61,619 nt of DNA. Origin: DASWHF01 sp036393295. GTDB taxonomy: Bacteria > Pseudomonadota > Gammaproteobacteria > Acidiferrobacterales > UBA6901. The stretch spans positions 1 through 61,619 of the forward strand of contig DASWHF010000043.1 of assembly GCA_036393295.1 (NCBI GenBank), in the 5' to 3' direction. Made by a program: the position numbers and the translations under genes. The notes under the pieces were generated by a model. The model searched no databases, was not told the origin of the DNA, and saw only the letters and a program-made list of their open reading frames with translations. Shown in pieces: positions 22,006 through 32,874 of the stretch; within the stretch, counting starts at the first letter, position 1; every line of letters begins with the position of its first letter.

Positions 22006-24336
22006 TCAGTCGCGGTCGAACAACCGCTGGAACCAGTTCCGGACCTTTCCGGCCGGCGCCTGGCCCGCGCAGGGCGAGGATTCCGCGGGCTCCGAGCCGC
22101 GGATGAAGGGCAGCTCGACCGCGTCGGCGCAGCCGGCGTCGGCGCGCAGCCCGGTGGCGGGGTCGATCAGCACCGGCTCGATGTCGTCCGGTTGCGGCGG
22201 CACGAGCGGTTCGGGGTTGAGATCGCGCAGCATCATTCCCCAGACGGTCATGGCGCCGCTCGCGCCGGTCAGGCCGGTGGAGGCGTCGTCATCGCGTCCG
22301 ACCCAGACCACCGCGACGCGGTCGCCGGTATAGCCGGCGAACCAGCTGTCGCGCAGCTGGTCGGTGGTGCCGGTCTTGCCGGCCGCCGCGATCTCCGGCG
22401 CGAGATAGCGCTCGATCCCCTTGGCGGTGCCGGCGCGCACCACGCCTTGCAGCGCGTGAGTGATCAGATAGGCCGGTGCCGGCGCGATCGCCTGCTCGAC
22501 CGCCAGCGGATAACGCTGCAGCGGATGGCCGTCCGGGGTGAGCACCGCGCGGATTGCGCGCAGCGGCACGCGGAAGCCGCCGCTTGCCAGCGTCTGGTAC
22601 ATCTGCGTGACCTCGAACGGCGTGAGCGCCGCGCTGCCGAGCAGGCCGGAGGCGTAAGCCGGCAGCGGCTGCTCGACGCCGAGCGAGCGGGCGCGCGCCA
22701 TGACCTGCGGCACGCCGAGCTCGAGCCCGAGGCGCGCCGACGAGACGTTGTAAGACTGCGCCAACGCCAGCGGCAACGGCACCTCGCCGTGAAACTCCTT
22801 GTCGTAGTTCTGCGGCTGCCAGTCGGGGATGCCGCGTTCCTGCCAGGTGAGCGGTCCGTCGTCGAGGCGGGTGGCCAGGGTGTAACGCTCGGGTTGCTCG
22901 AGCGCGGTCAAATAGATCACCGGCTTGATCAGCGAGCCGATCTGGCGGCGCGCGTCGAGCGCGCGGTTGAAGCCGGCGAAGCGCGGATCGCGCCCGCCGA
23001 CCACGGCATGCACCTCGCCGTTCTGCGGATCGCCGACGACGGCCGCGCCTTGCAGGCTGTCCGCCGGCAGCCGGCGCGCCTTTTCGAGCGCCGGCAGGCG
23101 CGCGGCCAGCGCGCGCTCGGCGGCGCGCTGCGCGAGCGGGTCGAGCGTGGTGAGGATGCGCAGGCCCTCGGAGCGCAGATCGGCGTCGTCGTAGTCGCGC
23201 CGCAGCTGGCGGTGCACGAGATCGATGAAGGCGGGGTAGGCGGTCAGGCTGCCGGGCGCCTGCCGGGCGACGCCGAGCGGCGCGGTCTTGGCGGCGAGAT
23301 ACTGTCGGTCGTCGAGCTTTTCCTGGCGGCGCAGCTCGCTCAACACCAGGTTGCGCCGCGCCAGCGCGCGCTGCGGATGGCGGCGCGGATCGTAGGTGCC
23401 TGGCCCCTTGAGCATGCCGACCAGCAGCGCCGCCTCTGGCAGGCTCAGATGCTCCAGCGGCTTGGCGAAATAGAACTGCGCGGCCAGGCCGAAGCCGTGC
23501 ACGGCGCGCTCGCCGTCCTGGCCCAGGTAGACCTCGTTCAGGTAGGCCTCGAGAATCTCGTCCTTGGAGTAGTGCAGCTCCAGCAGCAGCGCCATGAGGA
23601 TCTCGGTGAACTTGCGCCGCAGAGTGCGCTCCGAGCTCAAATAGAAATTCTTGATGAGCTGCTGGGTGAGCGTGCTGCCGCCCTGCACCCCGCCGCCGCT
23701 CACGGTGGTGACCAGCGCCCGGCCCATGCCGCGCGGGTCGACGCCGTGGTGCTGATAGAACTTGCGGTCCTCGATCGCAATCAGCGACTCGACCAGGGCC
23801 GGCGGCACGTCGCCGAGCCGCACCAGCAACCGATCCTCGTTGTGCGCGGGGTAGATGTTGCCGATGTGCAGCGGGTCGAGCCGCGCCAGTGTGACCTCGC
23901 TGCCGTCGTCGGCCCGGCGGATGCGCTCGATGCGGCCGTCGTCGAACGTCAGTATCAGGTGCAGCGCCGGCTGTGTCCCGTCGCCGAACTGGAACGGCCG
24001 GGTCACGAGCTCGATCTCGTCGCGCCGCCGCTGGAAGCCGCCCGGCTCGGTCCAGGCGTCGCCGCTCGCCACCGTCCGGTAGCGCAGCAGGCTGATTTCC
24101 GATACCAGCTGCTCGGGGCTTAAGCGCCCGCCCGGAAACAGCTCCAGCGGGCGGGCATAGACCCTGGCCGGCAGGGCCCAGCGCTTGCCCTCGAACTGGG
24201 CGCGCACGGCGATATCCAGGTACAGCGCGAAGGCCGCGAGCGTCAGCAGCAGGGTCAGGCCGGCGATCCGCGTGCGCCGCCATGTCACCTCGTCGGCCAG
24301 GCGCGTGAGCGCCGATTTCCATGGAATCCGTGGCAT
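22006..24336 (-). CDS. mrcB: Penicillin-binding protein 1B (bifunctional glycosyltransferase/transpeptidase)
   Basis: 776 residues, typical PBP1b length. One N-terminal membrane helix (~24-42), a UB2H-like region (~55-150), a GT51 glycosyltransferase with EDRKFYQHHG (189-198) and GGSTLTQQLIKN (219-230), then the transpeptidase with SLIK (468-471), SYN (528-530) and KTGT (654-657). It polymerises lipid II and cross-links peptidoglycan in the periplasm. PBP1b-type rather than PBP1a is judged from the long N-terminal domain and the GT51 sequence. It is divergent from sucA, with 285 bases between. A TATAAT at 24389-24384 (minus strand) may be its -10. Confidence 0.92.
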   Translation of the reverse strand: MPRIPWKSALTRLADEVTWRRTRIAGLTLLLTLAAFALYLDIAVRAQFEGKRWALPARVYARPLELFPGGRLSPEQLVSEISLLRYRTVASGDAWTEPGGFQRRRDEIELVTRPFQFGDGTQPALHLILTFDDGRIERIRRADDGSEVTLARLDPLHIGNIYPAHNEDRLLVRLGDVPPALVESLIAIEDRKFYQHHGVDPRGMGRALVTTVSGGGVQGGSTLTQQLIKNFYLSSERTLRRKFTEILMALLLELHYSKDEILEAYLNEVYLGQDGERAVHGFGLAAQFYFAKPLEHLSLPEAALLVGMLKGPGTYDPRRHPQRALARRNLVLSELRRQEKLDDRQYLAAKTAPLGVARQAPGSLTAYPAFIDLVHRQLRRDYDDADLRSEGLRILTTLDPLAQRAAERALAARLPALEKARRLPADSLQGAAVVGDPQNGEVHAVVGGRDPRFAGFNRALDARRQIGSLIKPVIYLTALEQPERYTLATRLDDGPLTWQERGIPDWQPQNYDKEFHGEVPLPLALAQSYNVSSARLGLELGVPQVMARARSLGVEQPLPAYASGLLGSAALTPFEVTQMYQTLASGGFRVPLRAIRAVLTPDGHPLQRYPLAVEQAIAPAPAYLITHALQGVVRAGTAKGIERYLAPEIAAAGKTGTTDQLRDSWFAGYTGDRVAVVWVGRDDDASTGLTGASGAMTVWGMMLRDLNPEPLVPPQPDDIEPVLIDPATGLRADAGCADAVELPFIRGSEPAESSPCAGQAPAGKVRNWFQRLFDRD

Positions 24337-24621
24337 TTGGGGTTGGCGGCTGGATGGCGGGCGTTGTCGATCGGTTGGCGTTCATTATACGCGTCCGCCG
24401 CTCGGCCGGGCGAGCCGGCCGTCCGGCCGCGGCCGGCATCGGCATGCCGCCTGACGGGCAGGCGCCGCGGAGCAACGGCAACGGATTGCGTGGGCGCGTG
24501 CTAGAGTCTTCTATAGAAACAGAGGAAAACGCGCGGTATGGACCCGGCCCGGAACCGGAGGACGCGCCGGGCGATCTATCACGTAGCGCCCCCGTAAGCT
24601 TCCTCGCCACCAACCCGACTC

Positions 24622-27456
24622 ATGGCAATGGACGAGCGACATAAGCCGAGCAGTCTTGAAGTCCTATGGAGCACCTCGCCCCTGGCAGGGGGCAACGCCG
24701 CCTACCTGGAAGCCCTGTACGAGCGTTACCTGGAAAACCCGGCCGGCATCGACCCGGCCTGGCGCCGCTACTTCGAGACCCTGCCGCGCGTCAACGGCCA
24801 CGACCTCGACACCTCGCACGCCGCGGTCCGCGACAGCTTCCGCCGCCTGGCGCGCGCGCCGCTGGCGGCGCCGGTCGCCGCCGGCCAGCTGGAAAAGCAG
24901 GTCAAGGTGCTGCAGCTCATCAACGCCTACCGTTTCCGCGGCCACCAGCGCGCGCAATTCGACCCGCTCGAGCCCACCGAGAGCGAGGAGATCCCCGATC
25001 TCACCCTGCGCCACCACGGCCTCAGCGAGGCCGATTTCGACACGGTCTTCGAGACCGGCTCTCTGGTCGGGCCGCGGCGCGCCTCCTTGCGCGAGATCGT
25101 CGCGGTCCTGGAGCAGACCTATTGCAGCGCCATCGGCGCCGAGTACATGTACATCACCGACACCGCCGAGAAGCGCTGGATCCAGCAGCGCCTGGAGGGC
25201 GCGCGCGGCCGGCCCGATTACAGCCCCGAGGTGCGGCGCCGGCTGCTCAATCGCATTACCGCCGCCGAGGGCTTGGAGCGCTACTTCCACACCAAGTACG
25301 TCGGCCAGAAGCGCTTCTCGCTGGAGGGCGGCGAGAGCCTGATCCCGATGCTCGACGAGATCGTCCAGCGCAGCGGCACGCACGGCGTCAAGGAGCTGGT
25401 CATCGGCATGGCGCATCGCGGCCGGCTCAACGTGCTGGTCAACATCGTCGGTAAGACGCCGGCCGATCTGTTCCTGGAGTTCGAGGGCCGGATGAAGCCG
25501 GGCACCGACGGCTCCGGCGACGTCAAGTATCACCAGGGTTTCTCCTCGGACATCCAGACGCCCGGCGGGCCGGTGCACGTGGCGCTGGCCTTCAATCCCT
25601 CGCACCTGGAGATCGTCGGGCCGGTGGTCGAGGGGTCGGTGCGCGCCCGCCAGGACCGGCGCGGCGACCACGACGGCGGCGAGGTCGTGCCGGTGCTGCT
25701 CCACGGCGACGCCGCCTTCGCCGGCCAGGGCGTGGTCATGGAGACCTTCAACATGTCGCAGTCGCGCGGTTACGCGACCCGGGGCACGGTGCACATCGTC
25801 ATCAACAACCGCATCGGCTTCACGACCAGCCAGCACCAGGACGCCCGTTCCACCCTGTACTGCACCGATGTCGCGAAGATGGTCAACGCGCCGATCTTCC
25901 ACGTCGACGGCGACGACCCCGAGGCGGTGCTGTTCGTCACCCAGGTCGCGCTCGACTACCGAATGGCGTTCCGCAAGGACGTGGTGATCGACCTGGTTTG
26001 CTACCGCCGCCACGGTCACAGCGAGGCCGACGAGCCGGCCGTCACCCAGCCGGTGATGTACCGCAAGATCCGCCAGAAGCCGACGACCCGCGAGCTCTAC
26101 GCCAAGCGCCTGACCGATGACGGCGTGGTGACCGCCGAGCAGGCCGAGGCCGAGCTGGCCGCCTATACGCGCGCGCTCGACGCCGGCGACACGGTGGCGC
26201 CGAGCCTGGTGCGCGACGATTCGAGTTACTACCCCTATCGCGCCGACTGGCGCCCCTACCTGGCCCGCGCCTGCAACGTCGACATCGATACGCGCGTGCC
26301 GCTCGAGCGGCTGCGTGATCTGGCGTCGGGCCTGCAGCGGCTGCCGGAGGGCTTCGAGCTGCACCCCAACGTCGCCAAGATCCTGGACAACCGCCGCAAG
26401 ATGGCGGCCGGCGCGCTGCCGCTCGACTGGGGCTGCGCCGAGACGCTCGCCTACGCGACGCTGGTCACTGACGGTTACGACGTGCGCCTGTCCGGCCAGG
26501 ACAGCGGGCGCGGCACTTTCTTTCATCGTCACGCCATCCTGCACAACCAGAAGGACGGCGCTCCCTATATACCGCTGCGCCAGCTCGCGCCGGACCAGGC
26601 CGATTTCCTGGCGATCAACTCGCTGCTGTCGGAGGAGGCGGTGCTGGCCTTCGAGTACGGCTACGCGACCACCGATCCCAAGGTGCTGGTGATCTGGGAG
26701 GCGCAGTTCGGCGACTTCGCCAACAACGCCCAGGTGGTGATCGACCAGTTCATCAGCGCCGGCGAGCAGAAATGGAACCGGCTGTGCGGGTTGACGCTGT
26801 TCCTGCCGCACGGTTACGAGGGCCAGGGCCCCGAGCATTCCTCGGCGCGGCCCGAGCGCTACCTGCAGCTGTGCGCCGAGTACAACATGCAGGTCTGCGT
26901 GCCGACCACGCCGGCGCAGATCTTCCACCTGTTGCGCCGCCAGATGCTGCTCACCTGCCGCAAGCCGCTGGTGGTGATGACGCCGAAGAGCCTGCTGCGC
27001 CACCGGCAGGCGGTGAGCAGCCTCGAGGATCTGACCGACGGCGGCTATCACACCATCCTGCCGGAGGTCGACCCGCTCGACGATGCCGCCGTCAAGCGCG
27101 TGGTGCTGTGCAGCGGCAAGGTGTACTACGATCTGATCGACAAGCGTCGCGCCGACAAGCGCGACGACGTCGCGATCCTGCGCATGGAGCAGCTCTACCC
27201 CTTCCCCGAAGAGGCGCTGGCCGCCGGGCTCAAGCGCTATCCGAATGCGCAGTCCTATGTCTGGTGCCAGGAGGAGCCCAAGAACCAGGGCGCTTGGTAC
27301 GCCAGCCAGCACCACGTCCGCAGCGTGATCGGGCGCGACACGCCGCTCGACTACGCCGGGCGGCCGGCCTCGGCGGCGCCGGCGGTGGGTTACGTGCCGG
27401 TGCACGTCGAGCAGCAGCGCCGGCTGGTGGCCGAGGCTCTGGGGCCGGCGCCTTGA
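24622..27456 (+). CDS. sucA: 2-oxoglutarate dehydrogenase E1 component
   Basis: 944 residues, the usual size. Recognised by an N-terminal helical segment (LSGN-type, here NAAYLEALYERYLENPAGID), VGQKRFSLEGGESLIPMLDE, GMAHRGRLNVLVNIVGK, VHVALAFNPSHLEIVGPVVE, the thiamine diphosphate region GDAAFAGQGVVMETFNMSQ, and ARPERYLQLCAEYNMQV. It decarboxylates 2-oxoglutarate and passes the succinyl group to SucB in the TCA cycle. First gene of the suc cluster; the two-codon-apart ATGs (24622, 24628) leave a small doubt about the start. The ribosome site is weak. Confidence 0.96.
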   Translation: MAMDERHKPSSLEVLWSTSPLAGGNAAYLEALYERYLENPAGIDPAWRRYFETLPRVNGHDLDTSHAAVRDSFRRLARAPLAAPVAAGQLEKQVKVLQLINAYRFRGHQRAQFDPLEPTESEEIPDLTLRHHGLSEADFDTVFETGSLVGPRRASLREIVAVLEQTYCSAIGAEYMYITDTAEKRWIQQRLEGARGRPDYSPEVRRRLLNRITAAEGLERYFHTKYVGQKRFSLEGGESLIPMLDEIVQRSGTHGVKELVIGMAHRGRLNVLVNIVGKTPADLFLEFEGRMKPGTDGSGDVKYHQGFSSDIQTPGGPVHVALAFNPSHLEIVGPVVEGSVRARQDRRGDHDGGEVVPVLLHGDAAFAGQGVVMETFNMSQSRGYATRGTVHIVINNRIGFTTSQHQDARSTLYCTDVAKMVNAPIFHVDGDDPEAVLFVTQVALDYRMAFRKDVVIDLVCYRRHGHSEADEPAVTQPVMYRKIRQKPTTRELYAKRLTDDGVVTAEQAEAELAAYTRALDAGDTVAPSLVRDDSSYYPYRADWRPYLARACNVDIDTRVPLERLRDLASGLQRLPEGFELHPNVAKILDNRRKMAAGALPLDWGCAETLAYATLVTDGYDVRLSGQDSGRGTFFHRHAILHNQKDGAPYIPLRQLAPDQADFLAINSLLSEEAVLAFEYGYATTDPKVLVIWEAQFGDFANNAQVVIDQFISAGEQKWNRLCGLTLFLPHGYEGQGPEHSSARPERYLQLCAEYNMQVCVPTTPAQIFHLLRRQMLLTCRKPLVVMTPKSLLRHRQAVSSLEDLTDGGYHTILPEVDPLDDAAVKRVVLCSGKVYYDLIDKRRADKRDDVAILRMEQLYPFPEEALAAGLKRYPNAQSYVWCQEEPKNQGAWYASQHHVRSVIGRDTPLDYAGRPASAAPAVGYVPVHVEQQRRLVAEALGPAP

Positions 27457-27583
27457 AACGGCCATCGCAATGGCGGTATAACAATCCGTGTCGTCGCGCA
27501 GCGCGGACCGGCAAGCGGTCAGGAACATCCACGCCGCGCGGTTGGAAACACTTCCGAACAAGCGGTAGAGAGTTTCACGAAGG

Positions 27584-27680
27584 GTCCCCTCTCCCGCCGG
27601 GAGAGGGACAGGGTGAGGGCAAAGTCCGGCACGCCCCCTCACCCTAGCCCTCTCCCCCGCTCGCCGCGGGGGAGAGGGAA
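27584..27680. repeat. Family 2 dispersed repeat (CCCTCTCCC double hairpin)
   Basis: Left hairpin CCCTCTCCC/GGGAGAGGG followed by ACAGGGTGAGGG; right half CCCTCACCCTAGCCCTCTCC, then a CCCCGC/GCGGGG hairpin and GAGAGGGAA. The halves are complementary overall. Located between sucA and sucB. The same unit occurs at 37423-37521 and 57622-57719. Confidence 0.85.
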
Positions 27681-27716
27681 CTTGTTGGAGGTTCGTTAAT
27701 AACAACAGGAGCGCCC

Positions 27717-28949
27717 ATGTCCATCGAGGTCCAGGTCCCCGTCTTCCCGGAGTCGGTCGCCGACGGCACCATCGTGAGCTGGCACAAGCAGCCGGGCGAT
27801 CACGTCAAGCGTTCCGAGGTGCTGGCCGACATCGAGACCGACAAGGTGGTGTTCGAAATCCCGGCGCCCGAGGACGGCGTGCTGAAGGAGATCCTGGAAA
27901 AGGAAGGCGCGACCGTCGTGGCGCGCCAGGTGATCGCGCGTCTCGACCGCGGCGACGGCGCCGGCGCCGAGCCCAAGCCGGCCACCGCACCGCCGCCGGC
28001 CGCGCCCGCCAAGGCCGAGGCGGTCATCACGCCGTCGGCGCAGAAACTGATGGACGAGCACGGCATCGACCCGACGGCGGTCAGCGGCAGCGGCAAGGAC
28101 GGGAGGGTGCTGAAGGAGGACGTGTTGCGCCATCTCGACGAGCAACGCGCCGCGCCGGCCGCCCGCCCCGTGGCGCCGGTACCGGCGCCGGCTGCGCCGC
28201 CCATGGAGGCGCCGGCGCCGGTGCCGCCGGCCGCCCGGCCCGCCGGTGAGCGGCCCGAGAAGCGCGTGCCCATGACGCGCCTGCGCGCGCGCATCGCCGA
28301 GCGCCTGGTGGAGGCGCAGCGCACGGCCGCGATCCTCACCACCTTCAACGAGGTCAACATGCAGCCGGTGATGGCGCTGCGCAACCGTTATAAGGATCGC
28401 TTCGAGCAGGAGCACGGCGTCAAGCTCGGCTTCATGTCGTTCTTCGTCAAGGCCGTGGTCGAGGCCTTGCAGCGCTTCCCGGAGGTCAACGCCTCGATCG
28501 ACGACACCGACGTCGTGTATCACGGTTTCTTCGACATCGGCATCGCGGTCGGCTCGCCGCGCGGGCTGGTGGTGCCGGTGCTGCGCGACGCGGACGCCCT
28601 GAGCATGGCGCAGATCGAGGCGCGCATCGCCGAGTTCGGCGCCAAGGCCAAGGACGGCACGCTCGGCATCGAGGACATCACCGGCGGGACATTCACCATC
28701 ACCAACGGCGGTGTGTTCGGCTCGCTGCTGTCGACGCCGATCCTCAACCCGCCGCAGAGCGGCATCCTCGGCATGCACAAGATCGAGGAACGCCCGGTCG
28801 CCGAGAGCGGCCAGGTCGTGATCCGGCCGATGATGTACGTCGCGCTGTCCTACGATCACCGCCTGGTCGACGGGCGCGAGGCGGTACAGTTCCTGGTCGC
28901 CGTCAAGGAGCTGCTCGAGGACCCGGCGCGCATCCTGCTGGCCGTCTGA
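27717..28949 (+). CDS. sucB: Dihydrolipoyllysine succinyltransferase (2-oxoglutarate dehydrogenase E2)
   Basis: 410 residues with a CAGGAGCGCCC ribosome site. Order: one lipoyl domain (1-~78, lipoyl Lys43 in ETDKVVF), an Ala/Pro linker, the peripheral subunit-binding domain (~100-140, SAQKLMDEHGIDPTAVSGSG), a second Ala/Pro linker, and the catalytic domain (~180-410) with the active-site motif HRLVDG (His381, Asp385). Transfers succinyl from E1 to CoA in the core of the 2-oxoglutarate dehydrogenase complex. The 260-base gap to sucA contains a dispersed repeat. Confidence 0.96.
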   Translation: MSIEVQVPVFPESVADGTIVSWHKQPGDHVKRSEVLADIETDKVVFEIPAPEDGVLKEILEKEGATVVARQVIARLDRGDGAGAEPKPATAPPPAAPAKAEAVITPSAQKLMDEHGIDPTAVSGSGKDGRVLKEDVLRHLDEQRAAPAARPVAPVPAPAAPPMEAPAPVPPAARPAGERPEKRVPMTRLRARIAERLVEAQRTAAILTTFNEVNMQPVMALRNRYKDRFEQEHGVKLGFMSFFVKAVVEALQRFPEVNASIDDTDVVYHGFFDIGIAVGSPRGLVVPVLRDADALSMAQIEARIAEFGAKAKDGTLGIEDITGGTFTITNGGVFGSLLSTPILNPPQSGILGMHKIEERPVAESGQVVIRPMMYVALSYDHRLVDGREAVQFLVAVKELLEDPARILLAV

Positions 28950-29005
28950 TCGCACGGCCCCGCGGCGCTGCTCGGCCGGTCCGCGAACGACGCGAACAAG
29001 AATAG

Positions 29006-29027
29006 TTTTCCCCGTGCTCCCCGTGGT
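29006..29027. repeat. Half copy of family 3 repeat (CCCCGTG)
   Basis: TTTTCCCCGTGCTCCCCGTGG matches the right half of the long inverted repeats at 44984-45064 and 46669-46749. It lies between sucB and lpdA, without a left arm. Confidence 0.5.
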
Positions 29028-29058
29028 TGCATCGCGGCCTTACAAAGGAAACCGACCC

Positions 29059-30498
29059 ATGGCGAAGAGCTACGACGTAGTGGTCATCGGCGCCGGCCCC
29101 GCCGGCTATGTCGCGGCGATCCGCTGCGTCCAGCTCGGCCTGAGCGCCGCCTGTGTCGATCAGTGGCGCGACCGCAAGACCGGCGAGCCGGCGCTCGGCG
29201 GCACCTGTCTCAACGTCGGATGCATCCCATCCAAGGCGCTACTCGAATCCTCGCTGCTCTACGAGCAGGCCAGTCACGGCTGCGCCGAGCACGGCGTCAG
29301 GCTCGCCGGCGTCGAGCTCGACCTGGCCGCCATGCAGGCGCGCAAGGACAAGGTGGTGGGCGAGCTCACCCAGGGCGTGGCGGGCCTGTTCAAGGCCCAC
29401 GGCATCGCCGCGTATCACGGCCACGGCCGGCTGCTCGCCGGGCGGCAGGTCGAGGTGCGCGATGCCGACGGCAAGACCGAGGTGCTGGACGCCGGCAGCG
29501 TCATCATCGCCACCGGCTCGGAGCCGACGCAGATCGGCGCCGCGCCGCTCACCGACGGCCTGATCGTCGACTCCACCGGCGCGCTCGAGTTCGAGCGCGT
29601 GCCGGAGCGGCTCGGCGTGATCGGCGCCGGCGTCATCGGCCTGGAGCTCGGCAGCGTGTGGCGGCGGCTCGGCGCGCAGGTGATTCTGCTCGAGGCGCAG
29701 CGCGAGTTCCTGGCCATCGCCGACGCGCAGATCGCCAAGCAGGCCTACAAGGAGTTCACCCGCCAGGGCCTGGATATTCGCCTCGGCGCGCGCGTGCTGG
29801 CCTGCGAGGTGCAGGGTGCCAAGGTCCAGGTGCAGTACGAGGACGGCCAGGGCAGCCACCGCGAGACCTTCGACAAGCTGGTGGTCGCGGTCGGCCGGCG
29901 CCCCGGCACCGACGACCTGTTCGCCGCCGAGACCGGTCTGCTGCTCGACGAATGGGGCGTGGTCCATGTCGACGAGCACTGCCGCACCAACCTGCCGGGG
30001 GTGTACGCGATCGGCGACGTGGTGCGCGGCCCGATGCTCGCGCACAAGGGCATGGAGGAGGGCGTGATGGTCGCCGAGCTGATCGCCGGCCGCAGCGCGA
30101 GTGTGAACTACGATACCGTGCCGTCGGTGATTTACACGGAGCCGGAGATCGCCTGGGCCGGCAAGACCGAGCAGGCCCTGAAGACCGCCGGCCACGACTA
30201 CCGCAGCGGCAGTTTCCCGTTCGCGGCCAGCGGCCGGGCGCGCGCCATGGGCAATACCGCCGGCCTGGTCAAGCTGCTGGCCGACGCCAAGACCGACCGG
30301 GTGCTGGGCGTGCACATCCTCGGCCCGCACTGCTCGGAGCTGATCGCGCAGGCGGTCATCGCCATGGGGCTCGGGGCCAGCAGCGAGGACCTGGCGATGA
30401 CCATGTTCGCGCACCCCACGCTGTCGGAGGCGGTGCACGAGGCCGCGCTCGCCGTCGACCACCGCGCCATCCACGTCGCCCGCAGCCGCCGCAAGTAG
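29059..30498 (+). CDS. lpdA: Dihydrolipoyl dehydrogenase (E3)
   Basis: 479 residues. FAD-binding GAGPAGYVAA (11-20), redox disulfide GGTCLNVGCIPSK (Cys50, Cys55), NAD-binding GVIGAGVIGLELGSVWRRLG, and the His-Glu pair in AHPTLSEAVHEA near the C-terminus. It reoxidises dihydrolipoamide on SucB and passes electrons to NAD. The start at 29059 is chosen because the upstream extension is not family-like and AAAGGAAACCG precedes this ATG. Its place between sucB and sucC indicates an E3 dedicated to the 2-oxoglutarate complex, as in pseudomonads. Confidence 0.96.
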   Translation: MAKSYDVVVIGAGPAGYVAAIRCVQLGLSAACVDQWRDRKTGEPALGGTCLNVGCIPSKALLESSLLYEQASHGCAEHGVRLAGVELDLAAMQARKDKVVGELTQGVAGLFKAHGIAAYHGHGRLLAGRQVEVRDADGKTEVLDAGSVIIATGSEPTQIGAAPLTDGLIVDSTGALEFERVPERLGVIGAGVIGLELGSVWRRLGAQVILLEAQREFLAIADAQIAKQAYKEFTRQGLDIRLGARVLACEVQGAKVQVQYEDGQGSHRETFDKLVVAVGRRPGTDDLFAAETGLLLDEWGVVHVDEHCRTNLPGVYAIGDVVRGPMLAHKGMEEGVMVAELIAGRSASVNYDTVPSVIYTEPEIAWAGKTEQALKTAGHDYRSGSFPFAASGRARAMGNTAGLVKLLADAKTDRVLGVHILGPHCSELIAQAVIAMGLGASSEDLAMTMFAHPTLSEAVHEAALAVDHRAIHVARSRRK

Positions 30499-30578
30499 CC
30501 GGCGGCTGTCGTTAACGGGTATCATGCACGGCGCGCGAAGCGTATCGCGCGCCGATCCGTGACAGGAACCCATAACGC

Positions 30579-31744
<1,166 letters not shown>

Positions 31745-31748
<4 letters not shown>

Positions 31749-32617
31749 GCGTGCTGGTCGACCGGAACACCAAAGTCATCTGCCAGGGCTTCACCGGCAA
31801 GCAGGGCACGTTCCACTCCGAGCAGGCGATCGCCTACGGCACGAAGATGGTCGGCGGCGTCACGCCGGGCAAGGGCGGCACGACCCATTTGAATCTGCCG
31901 GTGTTCGACACCGTCGCCGACGCGATCGCGAAGACCGGCGCCGACGCCACCGTCATCTACGTGCCGGCGCCGTTCTGCAAGGATTCGATCCTGGAGGCGG
32001 TCGATGCCGGCATCAAGCTCGTCGTCTGCATCACCGAGGGCATCCCGACGCTCGACATGCTCGAGGCGCGCCTGGTGGCGGCCGAGGCCGGCGCGCGCAT
32101 CATCGGCCCCAATTGCCCGGGGGTGATCACGCCCGGCGAGTGCAAGATCGGCATCATGCCCGGCGAGATCCATCTGCCGGGCCGCATCGGCATCGTGTCG
32201 CGCTCCGGCACGCTCACCTATGAAGCGGTGCAGCAGACCACGGACCTGAAATTGGGACAGAGCACCTGCATCGGCATCGGCGGCGACCCGATTCCCGGCA
32301 CCACGTTTGTCGACTGCCTGAAGCTGTTCGAGGGTGATCCCCGGACCGAGGCGATCCTGATGGTCGGCGAGATCGGCGGCACCGCCGAGGAAGAGGCGGC
32401 GGAGTATATAAAGGAGCACGTCAGCAAGCCGGTCGCCGCCTACATCGCCGGCGTCACCGCGCCCCCGGGCAAGCGCATGGGCCATGCCGGCGCCATCATC
32501 GCCGGCGGCAAGGGCACGGCGGCCGAGAAATTCGCGGTGCTCGAGGCGGCCGGCGTCACGGTCACCCGATCGCCGGCGGAGATGGGCGAGGCGGTGCGGC
32601 GGGCACTGGCCGGTTAG
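31745..32617 (+). CDS. sucD: Succinyl-CoA synthetase alpha subunit
   Basis: 290 residues. CoA-binding N-terminus (MSVLVDRNTKVICQGFTGKQ, GTFHSEQAIAYGTKMVGGVT), IIGPNCPGVITPGECKIGIM, and the phospho-His in GHAGAIIAGGKG (His247). Forms the heterotetramer or dimer with SucC; the histidine carries phosphate between substrate and nucleotide. Last gene of the suc operon; it is followed by repeats rather than a clear T-run terminator. Confidence 0.97.
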
Positions 32618-32664
32618 GCCGGCCGGAAACCGTCGCGATCGTCTTTCGAGAGTGCCTATATAAC

Positions 32665-32763
32665 TGTGGGCGGGGCTTCCAGCCCCGCTATGCACGACGT
32701 CGATCCACCCTGTATCCCCGGAAGGCCGTGCCGCCGACGGCGGGGCAGGATGCCCCGCCTACA
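32665..32763. repeat. REPIN: inverted GTAG-REP pair after sucD
   Basis: Left 32665-32689 (TGTGG, then the GCGGGGC-TTCCA-GCCCCGC hairpin; GTAG degraded to GTGG). Right 32739-32763 (arms GGCGGGGC/GCCCCGCC around AGGAT, ending CTACA), inverted. 49 bases between. Situated 48 bases after the sucD stop codon. Confidence 0.8.
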
Positions 32764-32874
32764 ATTTGATCATTAACCCCGATTCGTCGCGACCTGCGTT
32801 CAAGAGGTTCAGCCGCCGCCCGGCCGGTCCGGGCCCGACGGCGCGAACTTCCATCAAGAACAAAGGAGCGAACC

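Noticed and set aside
24664..27705. 1013-codon open frame on the minus strand
   Set aside because: Antisense shadow of sucA; low-complexity His/Arg/Asp-rich translation.
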